Assembly (NCBI GenBank): GCA_036873755.1
Contig: JAVTVY010019583.1
Coordinates: 1-64,000, forward strand
Length of the DNA: 64,000 nt
Reading direction: 5' to 3'
Origin: Hanleya hanleyi
Lineage: Eukaryota > Mollusca > Polyplacophora > Lepidopleurida > Hanleyidae
Shown: piece after piece, positions 1 through 11,282 of the stretch
How positions within the stretch are numbered: position 1 is the first letter of the stretch
How the letters are laid out: every line of letters begins with the position of its first letter
Made by a program: the position numbers and the translations under genes
The notes under the pieces: generated by a model
What the model saw: only the letters and a program-made list of their open reading frames with translations
What the model was told of the DNA's origin: nothing
The model's database searches: none

Positions 1-3000
1 AATAACGGTACATTCTATGAAAAGTTGTTTCTGAGTTTCAGAGGCAGGGCAAAATACACATTTATCGTCAGTTGCCACATTACGACGCAGTAAACGCTCT
101 TTTACCGGTAAAATATCATGGACTAACTTAAAATTAAAATGAACAAGATTGTGATTCATAAACATGTGGAATACATTATCCCGTATATTTGTCCACAGCA
201 ACTGTGGCGCTGCTCGCATAACTCTTGGCACTTCCACCGTTCTATTTACAAAGATGCTATATATATATTTACATCTGTACATTGTTTGAGGCAAGGTCTG
301 TCCGCTATAAAATTCCCTCCACGCGCCAAGTACAAATTTATAAAGCACAGGCATGGTCTCAGAATGCGGAACATTTGGTCTAGCATATTCTGGACGTACA
401 TTCTTCAAGGATAATCCTATCCAATATATCGCGAAATATTTCCAGTCGGCGACTGATCCATAAATTAACTTTAAAACATGTTTCACTGCTGCAAATGTTT
501 TGAGTTTACAGTCAATGTTCTGAATATTTAAACCACCACATGAAAACTTGTTATATAAAACATTCCTAGTTACACCTTCGGGTTTTCCATCCCACAAGAA
601 CTTAAAAACATCTTGGGTACATTGTTTAACACATTTTTAAGGTAAGATTACACACTGTGCCGTGAACCAGAGCATTGCAAGTGCAACCGTGTTAATTAAA
701 ACAGATTTACCCCTCAGTGTCAAATATCTTCCCGTCCAATTGGACACTCTTTTTTTCACTTTGTTTAAAACATGAGAGGAGTTCAATCCCCCCTGATCTT
801 TGCCGAAATACACGCCACAAATCTTAGCATTTTTAACCACATTGAATCCGGAATCAGGAATCGAATTTTCGTTCCAATTACCTATCGGTAATGCAGTACT
901 CTTTCCCAAATTCAACACTGCTCCCGATGCCCTTCCATACTTTTTTGACAGGTCAACGACAGGGGGAATCGAATCTCTCTCAGACAGTATAATTGTTGTA
1001 TCGTCTGCAAAGGCAGACACCTTGGCTTCTTTACGTGTACCTGGTATACGTATATCTTTGATTTCAACGCTGGCTCTTACTGCCGCTAAAAATGGCTCCA
1101 GTGAGCATACATACAACAGAGGGGACAAGGCACAACCCTGTCTAACACCCCTTGATAAACCAAACGCTTCAGTCACATGACCGTTAACAATAACGGAACT
1201 TGTTATATCAGTATATAATAATTTAACCCAACGGCAAAAGTCATGTCCAAAATCATATTGTTCTAAACATCTAAAAAGAAAAGACCACTCTACTCGGTCA
1301 AAGGCCTTCTCCTGGTCCAAATTCAGAAAACATGCTCCAAAATCCTTTTGCTCAACATAGTCATATGTATTCCGCAGAAGATGTATATTATCGAAAATAC
1401 TTCTACCGGGTACTCCACAGGTTTGATTTTGGTGAACAATAAATTCAATGACTTCCTTCAAACGATTACAAAGAGCTTTAGATACAATTTTGTAATCACA
1501 GTTCAGCAAACTCACAGGTCTATAGTTCTTTATGGACTCCGGATTATTAGCATCTTTACATAATAAAGTTATTAGCCCAGAACGCTGACTTGGACTCAAA
1601 ACGCCCTTTTCATAACAATAATTGACAACTTCGGTAAATTTTTTACCTAACAAAGACCAATACTGCAAATAAAATTCAGCCGGTAACCCGTCGCAACCTG
1701 GTGACTTGTATTTTGACATGTTACTTAACGCTAAATATAATTCTCTTTCAGTTAGTGAACATTCACATCAGTTTTTACTCTGTTCATTCAATTGTGACAA
1801 ACTTGACATAAAATCATTTTGACATTCGACATCCGTCTGTTGCTCAGTGTACAATTGTTCATAAAAAGATCGTATACATTCAGAAATAGATTTCTGTGAA
1901 TCATGAAACATAGATGGGTCTTTCTGACATGACATCTTTTTAATTAGTTTGCGCTTCGGCCTGGTGGATTCTTTCCTAATAAAATACCTTGTAGGCTTTT
2001 CACCTTGTTCAAACTGAACAGCTCTAGCTCTTATAATTGAACCCATTCTAGACTCTTCATGACAAGCATTCATGTCTCTATAGCTTCTTTGTTAATAATT
2101 GGGGCAGATTTTAATATGTTCAATTCCTCAGTCAAATTAATTAGGTGGCGCTTTTTAAAAGCTGCCTTTCGGATAGCATAATCACGTATTTGCTTCTTGC
2201 AGTTACTTTTGAAGTTATCCCATTGTGTAATAATGTCACCACTTGCATTATCTACAAAAACATTTTCATACACATCTTGAATTTTAACAAGTAACTCGTC
2301 GTCTCCCAAGAGCGAGACATTCAATTTCCAGTAGCTTGGGCCCCACGAAATTACATCATCAAAATTTACATCATAAGTAGCACAAGAATGATCACTGAAG
2401 GAAACATGTATTACGTCAGACTGTGAAACAGAATTTCTCATAATATTTGACACATAAAAACGATCCAATCTGCTAGAGACTTGACCCCGAGACCAAGTGT
2501 AGATCTTTTTCTGTGGGTACAATTTTCTATAAATATCACAAACCTGGAAATCAGATTTCAGAACATCAATTTCTTCCTTGCCATCGTTTCTAGCGTTATC
2601 ATTTCCTCCATATTTGTCGAGATTATTATTTTCAACAAAATTAAAATCGCCCCCAAGTACAATTATTTCACTACCAGTTATTAATCTATCCAGATCTTTA
2701 ATAAATAATTTCCTTTCTGTGGCTCCATTTGGCGCATATACACACACCAGTTTAAGCGGGGTATTATTAATATCAATATTCATTACAATAAAACGACCGT
2801 TCGGGCATCTTTTAACATTTCTAATGTTGTAATCTAGAGTGTAGCGAATTAAAATGCCCACACTACAACTTCTAGATGAGCCGTAGGCCCACCTAGAATC
2901 ACACGGTATATTCAGACCCTTAGAATCATTATAGTTCGTAAAGTGTGTCTCTTGTAGAAACAATATGTCAATATCGTTGTTGAACACGAAGTCTCTGACT

Positions 3001-3110
3001 TGCGCTTTTTTACTTTCATCTCTAAGTCCATTCACGTTTAGGGTTCCAAATCGAATGGAGCTATGTAATGTCATCACAATTAGTAAAGTAAATAGAGTGT
3101 TTGTATCCAT
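1..3110 (-). pseudogene. ORF2 of LINE A1 (AP endonuclease + reverse transcriptase), broken
   Basis: The natural start is probably the ATG at 3108-3110, in good context (AACAATGG), about 30 bp after the ORF1 stop. The N-terminal endonuclease shows LNVNGLRD, LQETH, VYAPNG, GGDFNFVE and SFSDH motifs. The RT shows YKSPGCDGLPAEFY, LNLDQEKAFDRVEW (catalytic Asp), GVRQGCALSPLLY and AFADDTTII. Three lesions are visible against A2: a 13-bp deletion near 2073, a TTA-to-TGA stop near 1768, and an AAA-to-TAA stop at 637-639. Beyond 637 the frame continues to the window edge through the thumb region, with one extra Ala codon near 490. No full protein can be made. Confidence 0.88.
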
Positions 3111-3142
3111 TGTTCTTGGTTTGTTAGGAAACTGATCATTAT

Positions 3143-3438
3143 TCACTTAGTGTTCTTGTGCTTATGACCGGCCACTCTTGCTCGCGAAGCAAAAGTTTTC
3201 TTTCTTCTGAACTTCAAAAGGAACTCGGAATCACCACCCTGCTGGGGTGCCGGCGTAATTAAATCCATTTGCGAGTCCAGCTCACTCACGTCACTAGTAT
3301 CCTCAGTATTGTTTCCCTCTGCAGCAGACTGTTCAGGTGCGCTTGATTTTCTTTCCTTCTTTTTCTGCTTCTTTGTTTTAGGTGAATTTGTCTCACCAGC
3401 GTTACAATGGATCTCCGCCGCCACATTCACAACTGTCG
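3143..3438 (-). pseudogene. ORF1 C-terminal remnant of LINE A1
   Basis: About 95 codons match the C-terminus of A2 ORF1 (56814-58124). They include the Lys-rich KTKKQKKKERKSS stretch, an acidic/Ser segment, and the basic tail ending KHKNTK. The zinc-knuckle and N-terminal domains are missing because the copy is cut at 3438. The stop TGA overlaps the first open codon of ORF2, the same arrangement as in A2. The basic tail probably binds nucleic acid or directs nuclear import; that role is inferred. Confidence 0.8.
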
Positions 3439-3552
3439 GTGGGTTAACAGAGAATCACAGATAAGAGAGACTGCCATAAATCTACAAAATGTACAGAGTT
3501 ACAAATCAGAAGTTTACTAGACTGGCGCTCTAACCAACTGAGCTATGGGGCC
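3439..3552 (-). pseudogene. tRNA-Thr 5' half with type II LINE remnant
   Basis: Positions 3511-3552 match the 5' part of the tRNA-Thr gene (acceptor strand, D arm, anticodon loop). Positions 3439-3510 match the 5' part of the type II insert seen intact at 14721-14898. The 3' half of the tRNA is gone, replaced by LINE A1. Box A survives; box B does not. Confidence 0.8.
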
Positions 3553-3558
3553 GAACCC

Positions 3559-3966
3559 TTTTTTTTTTTTCTTTTGAAAGATAAAGAATTTATTCACAGA
3601 TATGTACAATTACATTGGAAATACATACTTTCGAACCATTACACAGTGCAGTCCTTTAAAATATAATAAATATCACAGACAAAATTGGACTGTCTTAATT
3701 CGTTCTTTCAAAGTTTGCAATCAGTCTCTATGGACTACAACAAAAAGATAAGTCTTGACCGTTGTATCTTACAAATTGCATTATTTCTGCACCATATCCT
3801 GCGAAAGGTTTCTCTTTCCAACCTAATAAACTCCACATGTGCTCTACTTTTAATAGTTTGCTTTGCGACCGCAGTAATAGACTGAACTGTTCTATCTTTC
3901 CTTTGAAACACCACACCGTTTCGTGCATACCATGTACTAAATAACAAGACATTGATTAGATACATG
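3559..3966 (-). mobile_element. LINE A', 5'-truncated A-lineage 3' end
   Basis: The 3' end of an A-type element: a poly-T run (sense poly-A) at 3559-3570, TTCAAAAG, then a TGTGAATAAATT polyadenylation-signal region, then the end of ORF2. It begins 6 bp upstream of a tRNA 5' half and its 5' break joins S2 at the CATG/TCAGTCG point. About 290 bp of S2 are missing here and I see no clear TSD, so this looks like insertion plus deletion, or recombination. Confidence 0.85.
3735..3965 (-). pseudogene. ORF2 C-terminal tail of LINE A'
   Basis: About 76 codons match the last residues of A2 ORF2. They include the WYARNGVVFQ block (WCARN in other copies), TIKSRAHVEFIR and the RNNAICKIQ end block shared by A, B, D, E and F. 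It is a 5'-truncated stub with no start codon of its own, too short to function. Confidence 0.8.
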
Positions 3967-4039
3967 TCAGTCGTCGAAGTGACAGAATTTGACGAAGACG
4001 ACGTTTTTTAGGTATTTAAAAATTATTTTGGTGTTTGAA

Positions 4040-4112
4040 GGCCCCAGAGAGATTCGAACTCTCGACCTCCAGTTTACTAGACTGGCGCTCTAACCAACTG
4101 AGCTATGGGGCC
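4040..4112 (-). tRNA. tRNA-Thr (AGT), alpha copy
   Basis: A complete cloverleaf reads on the minus strand. The acceptor pairs GGCCCCA with TGGGGCC. The D stem is GCTC/GAGC. The anticodon stem CCAGT/ACTGG encloses loop CTAGTAA, giving anticodon AGT (Thr). The T stem is GAGAG/CTCTC. Box A (TAGCTCAGTTGG) fits the pol III consensus well, and box B (AGTTCGAATCT) fits roughly. The base after position 72 is T, as I recall for animal tRNA-Thr. A T5 run about 19 nt downstream could terminate pol III. There is no intron. It sits between S2 (downstream) and S1 (upstream). Confidence 0.93.
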
Positions 4113-4600
4113 GAATCTGGTAATTTTCACACTTCATTTTACTATCAGTTTTTAATAATTTAATGCATTCTTAAAATAAATTTCCGTTTTGAAACTAGTT
4201 CACTTTGATAACGCCAGTCGGCTTTCATTATTTGGTTGTGGCGAAACGCCGCCTGTACACTACGGGGCATATACTGCATTTCCTGAACGCAAACACCGAT
4301 CACAGTTTGGGAAACTGTTTCAACTTGGAAACAATCAGCGTTTGAACACGAGTACAAGCTTTTAGATAAGTGTTTACAGACTGAACATGTTCACGGTGTA
4401 AAATGTATGTAAAACATACACATACGACCAAACTGTAACAATGTTAAAATCGTAAACATATAATTTGCAGTGTAGAAATCCCACATACTCCCAGCAACAG
4501 CGAAGTATATCTCCTGAAAATTCTAACAAACGGGACCATATGACCACCCTGAACCGAAGCCTGGTCATTTTGGTATTTCAAAAGTGCATTTGTATTAAGG

Positions 4601-5065
4601 GGCCCCAGAGGGATTCGAACATTCGACCTCCAGTTTACTAGACTGGAGCTCTTTTTTTGTTAATAGAATGTGTATTCAAATATACGAACATATACACAAA
4701 ACTTTCAAGACATATACAAGGCATACAATTCGGCGAATCAGGTGGATCAAAAGATACATATCACAGACTAGGGAATTCCCGATCGCCCAACGCAAGTTCA
4801 TTATTACTCCGTAATTTGCTTCATGCAAAGTTATGTAATACAAATACTTCTACATTCTTGTTATGGTAAACTATAAAGTACCTTGATGATAAAGATGCAG
4901 AATGTGCTAAACATAATTACGGAAACTTAGTTTTCAACTTATCTTCGTTGTCAACATTTACAAACATATTCTGTTTGACAAAACGTTTCTCAAATAACTG
5001 CCTGTTCCCTTTTAAATATACAACTATATATAGACGGGCGTTCTAACCAACTGAGCTATGGGGCC
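4601..5065 (-). pseudogene. tRNA-Thr beta copy split by type I LINE stub
   Basis: The tRNA 3' half is at 4601-4651 and the 5' half at 5031-5065. Together they would make the same tRNA-Thr, but 379 bp of LINE separate them. The anticodon-arm sequence around GAGC.CCAGTCTA is present on both sides, as expected of a target-site duplication. Box A and box B are on opposite sides of the insert, so no normal tRNA is expected. Confidence 0.88.
4652..5030 (-). mobile_element. Type I insert: C-lineage LINE 3' stub
   Basis: The sense strand ends in poly-A directly against the tRNA GAGC. Upstream, a short frame ending NEDKLKTKFP-stop resembles the LINE C ORF2 end (DNCLKVNFP-stop), with a FEKRF/FNKRY block before it. 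It is therefore a 5'-truncated relative of LINE C, not an unrelated spacer. The same stub recurs in eight array units, so it was amplified with the array after a single insertion. Confidence 0.75.
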
Positions 5066-5434
5066 GAACCCGGTTTCTTTTATATTTCATTTTGCTTTCA
5101 CATTTTAATGTTAGTTTTAATGCTTATCTTAAAATCAACTTTCGCACACGAACTAAAACACGTTGGAAACTTCAGTCGGTCTTTACTTTTGGATGGGCAA
5201 AAAAACAAAACAAAACAAAAAATCTATTTTCCAGCAATTGGAAGCCTAATGCTCGTCTTCCGAAATTCAAGAAAGTTTTCCGATCCCTTGAAACAAAGTT
5301 TTCTTCATTTCTGATGAACTAATCGGGATATGACTTCGCTTTGGTATGAAATACCATCATGTCAGTCGTCGAAGTGACAGAATTTGACGAAGACGACGTT
5401 TTTTAGGTATTTAAAAATTATTTTGGTGTTTGAA

Positions 5435-5507
5435 GGCCCCAGAGAGATTCGAACTCTCGACCTCCAGTTTACTAGACTGGCGCTCTAACCAACTGAGCTA
5501 TGGGGCC
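5435..5507 (-). tRNA. tRNA-Thr (AGT), alpha copy
   Basis: All four stems and the AGT anticodon loop are identical to the copy at 4040-4112. It follows S2, whose LINE-hotspot sequence at 5303-5318 is unoccupied here. The T5 downstream run is retained. Confidence 0.93.
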
Positions 5508-6101
5508 GAACCTGGTAATTTTGGCATTTCATTTTCCTATAAGTTTTAAATAATTTAATGCATTCTTACAATAAATTTCCGCTCTGAAACTAGTTCACCA
5601 TGATGAAGCCAGTCGGTTTTCACTATTTGGTGGTGAGGAAACGACGCCTGTACACTACGGGGCATATACTGCTATTCCTGTTCGCAATTTTCGCATTTCA
5701 TTTTCCTATAAGATTTTAATAATTTAATGCATTCTTAAAATAAATTTTATATTTCATTTTGCTTTCACTTTTTAATGTTAGTTTTAATGCTTATATTAAA
5801 ATCAACTTTCGCACACGAACTAAAACACGTTGGAAACTTCAGTCGGTCTTTACTTTTGGATGGAAAGAAAACAAAACAAAACAAAAAACCTATTTTCCAG
5901 CAATTGGAAGCCTAATGCTTGTCTTCCGAAATTCAAGAAAGTTTTCCGATCCCTTGAAACAAAGTTTTCTTCATTTCTGATGAACTAATCGGGATATGAC
6001 TTCGCTTTGGTATGAAATACCATCATGCCAGTGGTCGAAGTGACAGAATTTGACGAAGACGACGTTTTTTAGGTATTTCAAACATTATTTTGGTGTTTGA
6101 A
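5508..6101. repeat. Rearranged spacer: S1 fragment joined to S2
   Basis: S1 starts normally after the tRNA but breaks off near 5690. A second S1-start-like piece follows (near 5695-5745), then runs straight into S2 at 5746 without the beta tRNA. A deletion or template switch in an S1/S2 unit explains this. The same join recurs at 8600-9202, so it was copied with the array. I see no gene here. Confidence 0.7.
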
Positions 6102-6174
6102 GGCCCCAGAGAGATTCGAACTTCCGACCTCCAGTTTACTAAACCGGCGCTCTAACCAACCTTGCTATGGGGCC
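6102..6174 (-). pseudogene. tRNA-Thr pseudogene
   Basis: Full length and recognisable, but with a damaged T stem (CTTCCG in place of CTCTCG on the plus strand), an altered anticodon stem (AAACCGG) and a mutated D arm (CTTGCTATG). Box A is broken. Probably inactive. Confidence 0.85.
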
Positions 6175-6669
6175 GAACCTGGTAATTTTCGCATTTCATT
6201 TTCTTATAAGTTTTTAATAATGTAATGCATTCTTAAAATGAATTTCCGTTCTGAAACTAGTTCACCATGATAAAGCCAGTCGGTTTTCACTATTTGGTTG
6301 TGAGGAAACGACGCCTGTACACTACGGGGCATATACTGCATTTCCTGAGCGCAAACACGGAGCACAGTTTGGAAAACTGTTTCAGCTTGAACATAACCAG
6401 AGTTTGAACAAGAGTACAAGCTTTCAGATAAGTGTTTAAAGCCTGAACATGTTGATGGTGTAAAATGGATGTAAAACATAAACATACAGCCAAATTGTAA
6501 CAATGTTCAGATCATAAACATATAATTTGCAGGGTAGAAATCCCACATATTCCCAACAACATGGGAGCGAAGTGGGTATCTCCTGAAAATTGTAACAAAC
6601 GGGACCATATGACCACCCTGAACCGAAGGCTGGTCAGTTTGGTATTTCAAAAGTGTATTTGTATTACGA

Positions 6670-6785
6670 GCCCCGTTAAAAACAGAGAATCACAGATAAG
6701 AGACTGCCAAAAATCTACATAATCTACAGAGTTACAAATCAGAAGTTTACTAGACTGGCGCTCTAACCAACTGAGCTATGGGGCC
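6670..6785 (-). pseudogene. tRNA-Thr beta remnant with deleted type II insert
   Basis: Only GCCCC of the tRNA 3' end remains at 6670-6674. It is fused to the 5' part of the type II insert (6675-6742) and then the tRNA 5' half (6743-6785). The same fusion is present at 9771 and 12220, so one deletion was spread by array duplication. It removed the T arm and the poly-A end of the insert. Confidence 0.8.
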
Positions 6786-7134
6786 GAATCCGGTTTCTTT
6801 CGCATTTCATTTTGCTTTCACTTTTTAATGTTAGTTTTAATGCTTACCTTAAAATGAACTTTCGTACACGAACTAAAACACATTGGAAACTTCAGTGGGT
6901 CTTTACTTTTGGATGTGAAAAAAACTAAACATAAAACCTGTTTTCCAGCAATTGGAAGCAATGCTTGTCTTCCCAAATTCAAGAACGTTTTCCGAGCCCT
7001 TGAAACAAAGTTTTCTTCATTTCGATGAACTTATCGGGATATGACTTCGCTTGGGAATGAAATACCATCACGTCAGTCGACGAAGTGACAAAATTTGACG
7101 AAGACGACGTTTTAAAAATTATTTTGGTGTTTGA

Positions 7135-7204
7135 GTCTCCAGAGAGATCTTGAACCCTGACCTCCAGTTAGACTGGCGCTCTAACCAACTCGAGCTATGG
7201 GGCC
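7135..7204 (-). pseudogene. Degenerate tRNA-Thr alpha copy
   Basis: Aligned position for position with the alpha tRNA but about 3 nt shorter. It has lost bases in the anticodon loop (AGTTAGACT instead of AGTTTACTAGACT on the plus strand), has a damaged acceptor and T arm, and an extra base in the D arm. It cannot fold as a normal tRNA. Confidence 0.8.
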
Positions 7205-7693
7205 GAACCTGGTAATTTTCACACTTCATTTTACTATCAGTTTTTTAATAATTTAATGCATTCTTAAAATAAATTTCCGTTCTGAAACTAGTTCACTTTG
7301 ATAACGCCAGTCGGCTTTCATTATTTGGTTGTGGCGAAACGCCGCCTGTACACTACGGGGCATATACTGCATTTCCTGAACGCAAACACCGATCACAGTT
7401 TGGGAAACTGTTTCAACTTGGAAACAATCAGCGTTTGAACACGAGTACAAGCTTTTAGATAAGTGTTTACAGACTGAACATGTTCACGGTGTAAAATGTA
7501 TGTAAAACATACACATACGACCAAACTGTAACAATGTTAAAATCGTAAACATATAATTTGCAGTGTAGAAATCCCACATACTCCCAACAACAGCGAAGTA
7601 TATCTCCTGAAAATTCTAACAAACGGGACCATATGACCACCCTGAACCGAAGCCTGGTCATTTTGGTATTTCAAAAGTGCATTTGTATTAAGA

Positions 7694-8158
7694 GGCCCCA
7701 GAGAGATTCGAACACTCGACCTCCAGTTTACTAGACTGGAGCTCTTTTTTTAAAAATAGAATGTGTACTCAAATATACGAACATATACACAAAACTTTGA
7801 AGACATATACAAGGCATACAATTCGGCGAATCAGGTGGATTAAAAGATATATATAACAGACTAGGGAATTCCCGATCGCCCAACGCAAGTTCACTATTAC
7901 TCCATAATTTGCTTCATACAAAGTTATGTAATACAAATACTTTTACATTCTTGTTATGGTAAACTATAAAGTAACTTGATGATAAAGATGCAGAATGTGC
8001 TAAACATAATTACGGAAACTTAGTTTTCAATTTATCTTCGTTGTCAACATTTACAAACATATTCTGTTTGACAAAACGTTTCTCAAATAACTGTCTGTTC
8101 CCTTTTAAATATGCAACTGTATATAGACGGGCGTTCTAACCAACTGAGCTATGGGGCC
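7694..8158 (-). pseudogene. tRNA-Thr beta copy split by type I LINE stub
   Basis: 3' half 7694-7744, 5' half 8125-8158. The junction with the insert falls at the same GAGC position of the D stem as in the 4601-5065 copy. Confidence 0.87.
7745..8124 (-). mobile_element. Type I insert: C-lineage LINE 3' stub
   Basis: Copy of the insert at 4652-5030 with scattered base changes. Sense poly-A abuts the tRNA GAGC. The decayed ORF2 end frame is still visible near 8010-8110. Confidence 0.75.
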
Positions 8159-8526
8159 GAACCCGGTTTCTTTTATATTTCATTTTGCTTTCACTTTTTA
8201 ATGTTAGTTTTAATGCTTATCTTAAAATCAACCTTCGCACACGAACTAAAACACGTTGGAAACTTCAGTCGGTCTTTACTTTTGGAGGAAAAAAAAACAA
8301 AACAAAACAAAAAACCTGTTTTCCGGCAATTGGAAGCCTAATGCTCCTCTTCCGAAATTCAAGAAAGTTTTCCGATCCCCTGAAACAAAGTTTTCTTTAT
8401 TTCTGATGAACTAATCGGGATATGACTTCGCTTTGGTATGAAATACCATCATGTCAGTCGTCGAAGTGACAGAATTTGACGAAGACGACGTTTTTTAGGT
8501 ATTTAAAAATTATTTTAGTGTTTGAA

Positions 8527-8599
8527 GGCCCCAGAGAGATTCGAACTCTCGACCTCCAGTTTACTAGACTGGCGCTCTAACCAACTGAGCTATGGGGCC
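8527..8599 (-). tRNA. tRNA-Thr (AGT), alpha copy
   Basis: Intact cloverleaf, identical in all stems and anticodon to 4040-4112, with a downstream T run. It follows S2, with an unoccupied hotspot near 8390-8405. Confidence 0.93.
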
Positions 8600-9202
8600 G
8601 AACCTGGTAATTTTGGTATTTCATTTTCCTATAAGTTTTAAATAATTTAATGCATTCTTAAAATAAATTTCCGTTCTGAAACTAGTTCACCATGATAAAG
8701 CCTTCGGTTTTCACTATTTGGTTGTGAGGAAACGACGCCTGTACACTACGGGGCATATACTGCATTTCCTGAGCGCAATTTTCGCATTTCATTTTCCTAT
8801 AAGTTTTTAATAATTTAATGCATTCTTAAAATAAATTTTATATTTCATTTTGCTTTCACTTTTTAATGTTAGTTTTAATGCTTATATTAAAATCAACTTT
8901 CGCACACGAACTAAAACACGTTGGGAACTTCAGTCGGTCTTTACTTTTGGATGGAATGAAAACAAAACAAAACAAAACAAAACAAAAAACCTATTTTCCA
9001 GCAATTGGAAGCCTAATGCTTGTCTTCCGAAATTCAAGAAAGTTTTCCGATCCCTTGAAACAAAATTTTCTTCATTTCTGATGAACTAATCGGTATATGA
9101 CTTCGCTTTGGTATGAAATACCATCATGGCAGTTGTCGAAGTGACAGAATTTGACGAAGACGACGTTTTTTAAGTATTTCAAACATTATTTTGGTGTTTG
9201 AA

Positions 9203-9275
9203 GGCCCCAGAGAGATTCGAACTTCCGACCTCCAGTTTACTAAACTGGCGCTCTAACCAACTGAGCTATGGGGCC
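9203..9275 (-). pseudogene. tRNA-Thr-like copy with damaged T stem
   Basis: Acceptor, D arm and AGT anticodon are kept, but the T stem reads GGAAG against CTCTC, which does not pair, and C32 is T. It is the less damaged counterpart of 6102-6174 and follows the same rearranged S1-S2 spacer. Confidence 0.8.
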
Positions 9276-9770
9276 GAACCTGGTAATTTTCGCATTTCAT
9301 TTTCTTATAAGTTTTTAATAATTTAATGCATTCTTAAAATAAATTTCCGTTTTGAAACTAGTTCACCATGATAAAGGCAGTCGGTTTTCACTATTTGGTT
9401 GTGAGGAAACGACGCCTGTACACTACGGGGCATATACTGCATTTCCTGAGCGCAAACACGGAGCACAGTTTGGAAAACTGTTTCAGCTTGAACATAACCA
9501 GAGTTTGAACACGAATACAAGCTTTTAGATAAGTGTTTAAAGCCTGAACATGTTCACGGTGTAAATTGGATGTAAAACATACACATACGACCAAATCGAA
9601 ACAATTTTCAAATCGTAAACATATAATTTGCAGTGTAGAAATTCCATATATTCCCAACAACATGTTAGCGAAGTGGGTATCTCCGGAAAATTGTAACAAA
9701 CGGCACCATATGACCACCCTGAACCGAAGCCTGGTTATCTTGGTATTTCAAAAGTGCATTTATATTACGA

Positions 9771-9888
9771 GGCCCCGTTAAAACAGAGAATCACAGATAA
9801 GAGAGACTGCCAAAAATCTACATAATCTACAGAGTTACAAATCAGAAGTTTGCTAGACTGGCGCTCTAACCAACTGAACTATGGGGCC
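9771..9888 (-). pseudogene. tRNA-Thr beta remnant with deleted type II insert
   Basis: GGCCCC (9771-9776) is fused to the type II 5' part (9777-9845) and the tRNA 5' half (9846-9888). Same deletion as at 6670 and 12220. The D arm carries GAACT for GAGCT. Confidence 0.8.
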
Positions 9889-10247
9889 GAACCCAGTTTC
9901 TTTTATATTTCATTTTGCTTTCACTTTTTAATGTTAATTTTAATGCTTATCTTAAAATCAACTTTCGTACACGAACTAAAACACGTTGGGAACTTCAGTC
10001 GGTCTTTACTTTTGGATGGGAAAAAACTAAACAAAACATAAAACCTGTTTTCCAGCAATTGGAAGCCTAATGCCTGCCTTCCGAAATTCAAGAAAGTTTT
10101 CCGAGGCGTTGAAACAAAGTTTTGTTCATTTCTGATGAACTTATCGGGATATGACTTCGCTTGGGAATGAAATACCATCACGTCAGTCGACGAAGTGACA
10201 AAATTTGACGAAGACGACGTTTTTAAAAAATTATTTTGGTGTTTGAA

Positions 10248-10320
10248 GGCCCCAGAGAGATTCGAACTCTCGACCTCCAGTTTACTAGACTGGCGCTCTA
10301 ACCAACTGAGCTATGGGGCC
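10248..10320 (-). tRNA. tRNA-Thr (AGT), alpha copy
   Basis: Intact cloverleaf with anticodon AGT. The downstream spacer has a T6 run about 19 nt past the gene. Between S2 and S1. Confidence 0.93.
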
Positions 10321-10807
10321 GAACCTGGTAATTTTCACACTTCATTTTACTATCAGTTTTTAATAATTTAATGCATTCTTAAAATAAATTTCCGTTCTGA
10401 AACTAGTTCACTTTGATAACGCCAGTCGGCTTTCATTATTTGGTTGTGGCGAAACGCCGCCTGTACACTACGGGGCATATACTGCATTTCCTGAACGCAA
10501 ACACCGATCACAGTTTGGGAAACTGTTTCAGCTTGAAACAATCAGCGTTTGAACACGAGTACAAGCTTTTAGATAAGTGTTTACAGACTGAACGTGTTCA
10601 CGGTGTAAAATGTATGTAAAACATACACATACGACCAAACTGTAACAATGTTAAAATCGTAAACATATAATTTGCAGTGTAGAAATCCCACATACTCCCA
10701 ACAACAGCGAAGTATATCTCCTGAAAATTCTAACAAACGGGACCATATGACCACCCTGAACCGAAGCCTGGTCATTTTGGTATTTCAAAAGTGCATTTGT
10801 ATTAAGA

Positions 10808-11282
10808 GGCCCCAGAGAGATTCGAACACTCGACCTCCAGTTTACTAGACTGGAGCTCTTTTTTTTAATAGAATGTGTATTCAAATATACGAACATATAC
10901 ACAAAACTTTGAAGACATATACAAGGCATACAATTCGGCGAATCAGGTGGATTAAAAGATATATATAACAGACTAGGGAATTCCCGATCGCCCAACGCAA
11001 GTTCATTATTACTCCGTAATTTGCTTCATGCAAAGTTATGTAATACAAATACTTTTACATTCTTGTTATTCGACGTTTTTTAGGTATTTATAAAGTAACT
11101 TGATGATAAAGATGCAGAATGTGCTAAACATAATTACGGAAACTTAGTTTTCAATTTATCTTCGTTGTCAACATTTACAAACATATTCTGTTTGACAAAA
11201 CGTTTCTCAAATAACTGTCTGTTCCCTTTTAAATATACAACTATATTCTGACGGGCGTTCTAACCAACTGAGCTATGGGGCC
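10808..11282 (-). pseudogene. tRNA-Thr beta copy split by type I LINE stub
   Basis: 3' half 10808-10858, 5' half 11249-11282. Insertion point at GAGC in the D stem. Confidence 0.87.
10859..11248 (-). mobile_element. Type I insert: C-lineage LINE 3' stub
   Basis: As at 4652-5030, but near 11070-11090 the stretch TCGACGTTTTTTAGGTATTTA, which matches spacer S2, replaces TGGTAAAC. This small patch is shared with 13309-13698 and suggests gene conversion or template switching before the unit was duplicated. Confidence 0.73.

Larger units (their letters stand above)
1..3438 (-). mobile_element. LINE A1, truncated A-lineage Tx1-like retrotransposon
   Basis: Non-LTR retrotransposon read right to left. 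Its ORF2 matches the fuller copy A2 (53123-58247) almost base for base. The 3' end lies outside the window, since base 1 corresponds to about 53656 in A2. The 5' side stops inside ORF1 at about 3438, where it meets a type II tRNA-insert remnant (3439-3510). The copy is dead: it has a 13-bp deletion relative to A2 near 2073 and in-frame stops near 1768 and 637. Assignment to the Tx1/L1-like group rests on the APE plus RT layout and the FADD and VRQGC-type motifs; a tree was not run. Confidence 0.9.

Noticed and set aside
5092..5322. Recurring 68-76-codon frames (MLSLFNVSFNAY..., MLVLMLILKSTF...) in spacer S2, about a dozen copies
   Set aside because: Both frames overlap in the same spacer, carry an A-rich tract of variable length that shifts them, and match nothing known. 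They recur because S2 recurs.
10581..10775. Recurring 64-108-codon minus-strand frames in spacer S1 (MTRLRFRVVIWSRLL..., MYSCSNADCF..., MVIWCRLL...)
   Set aside because: Substitutions between copies are not confined to third positions, ends vary with indels, and several frames overlap. Spacer shadow, not a gene family.
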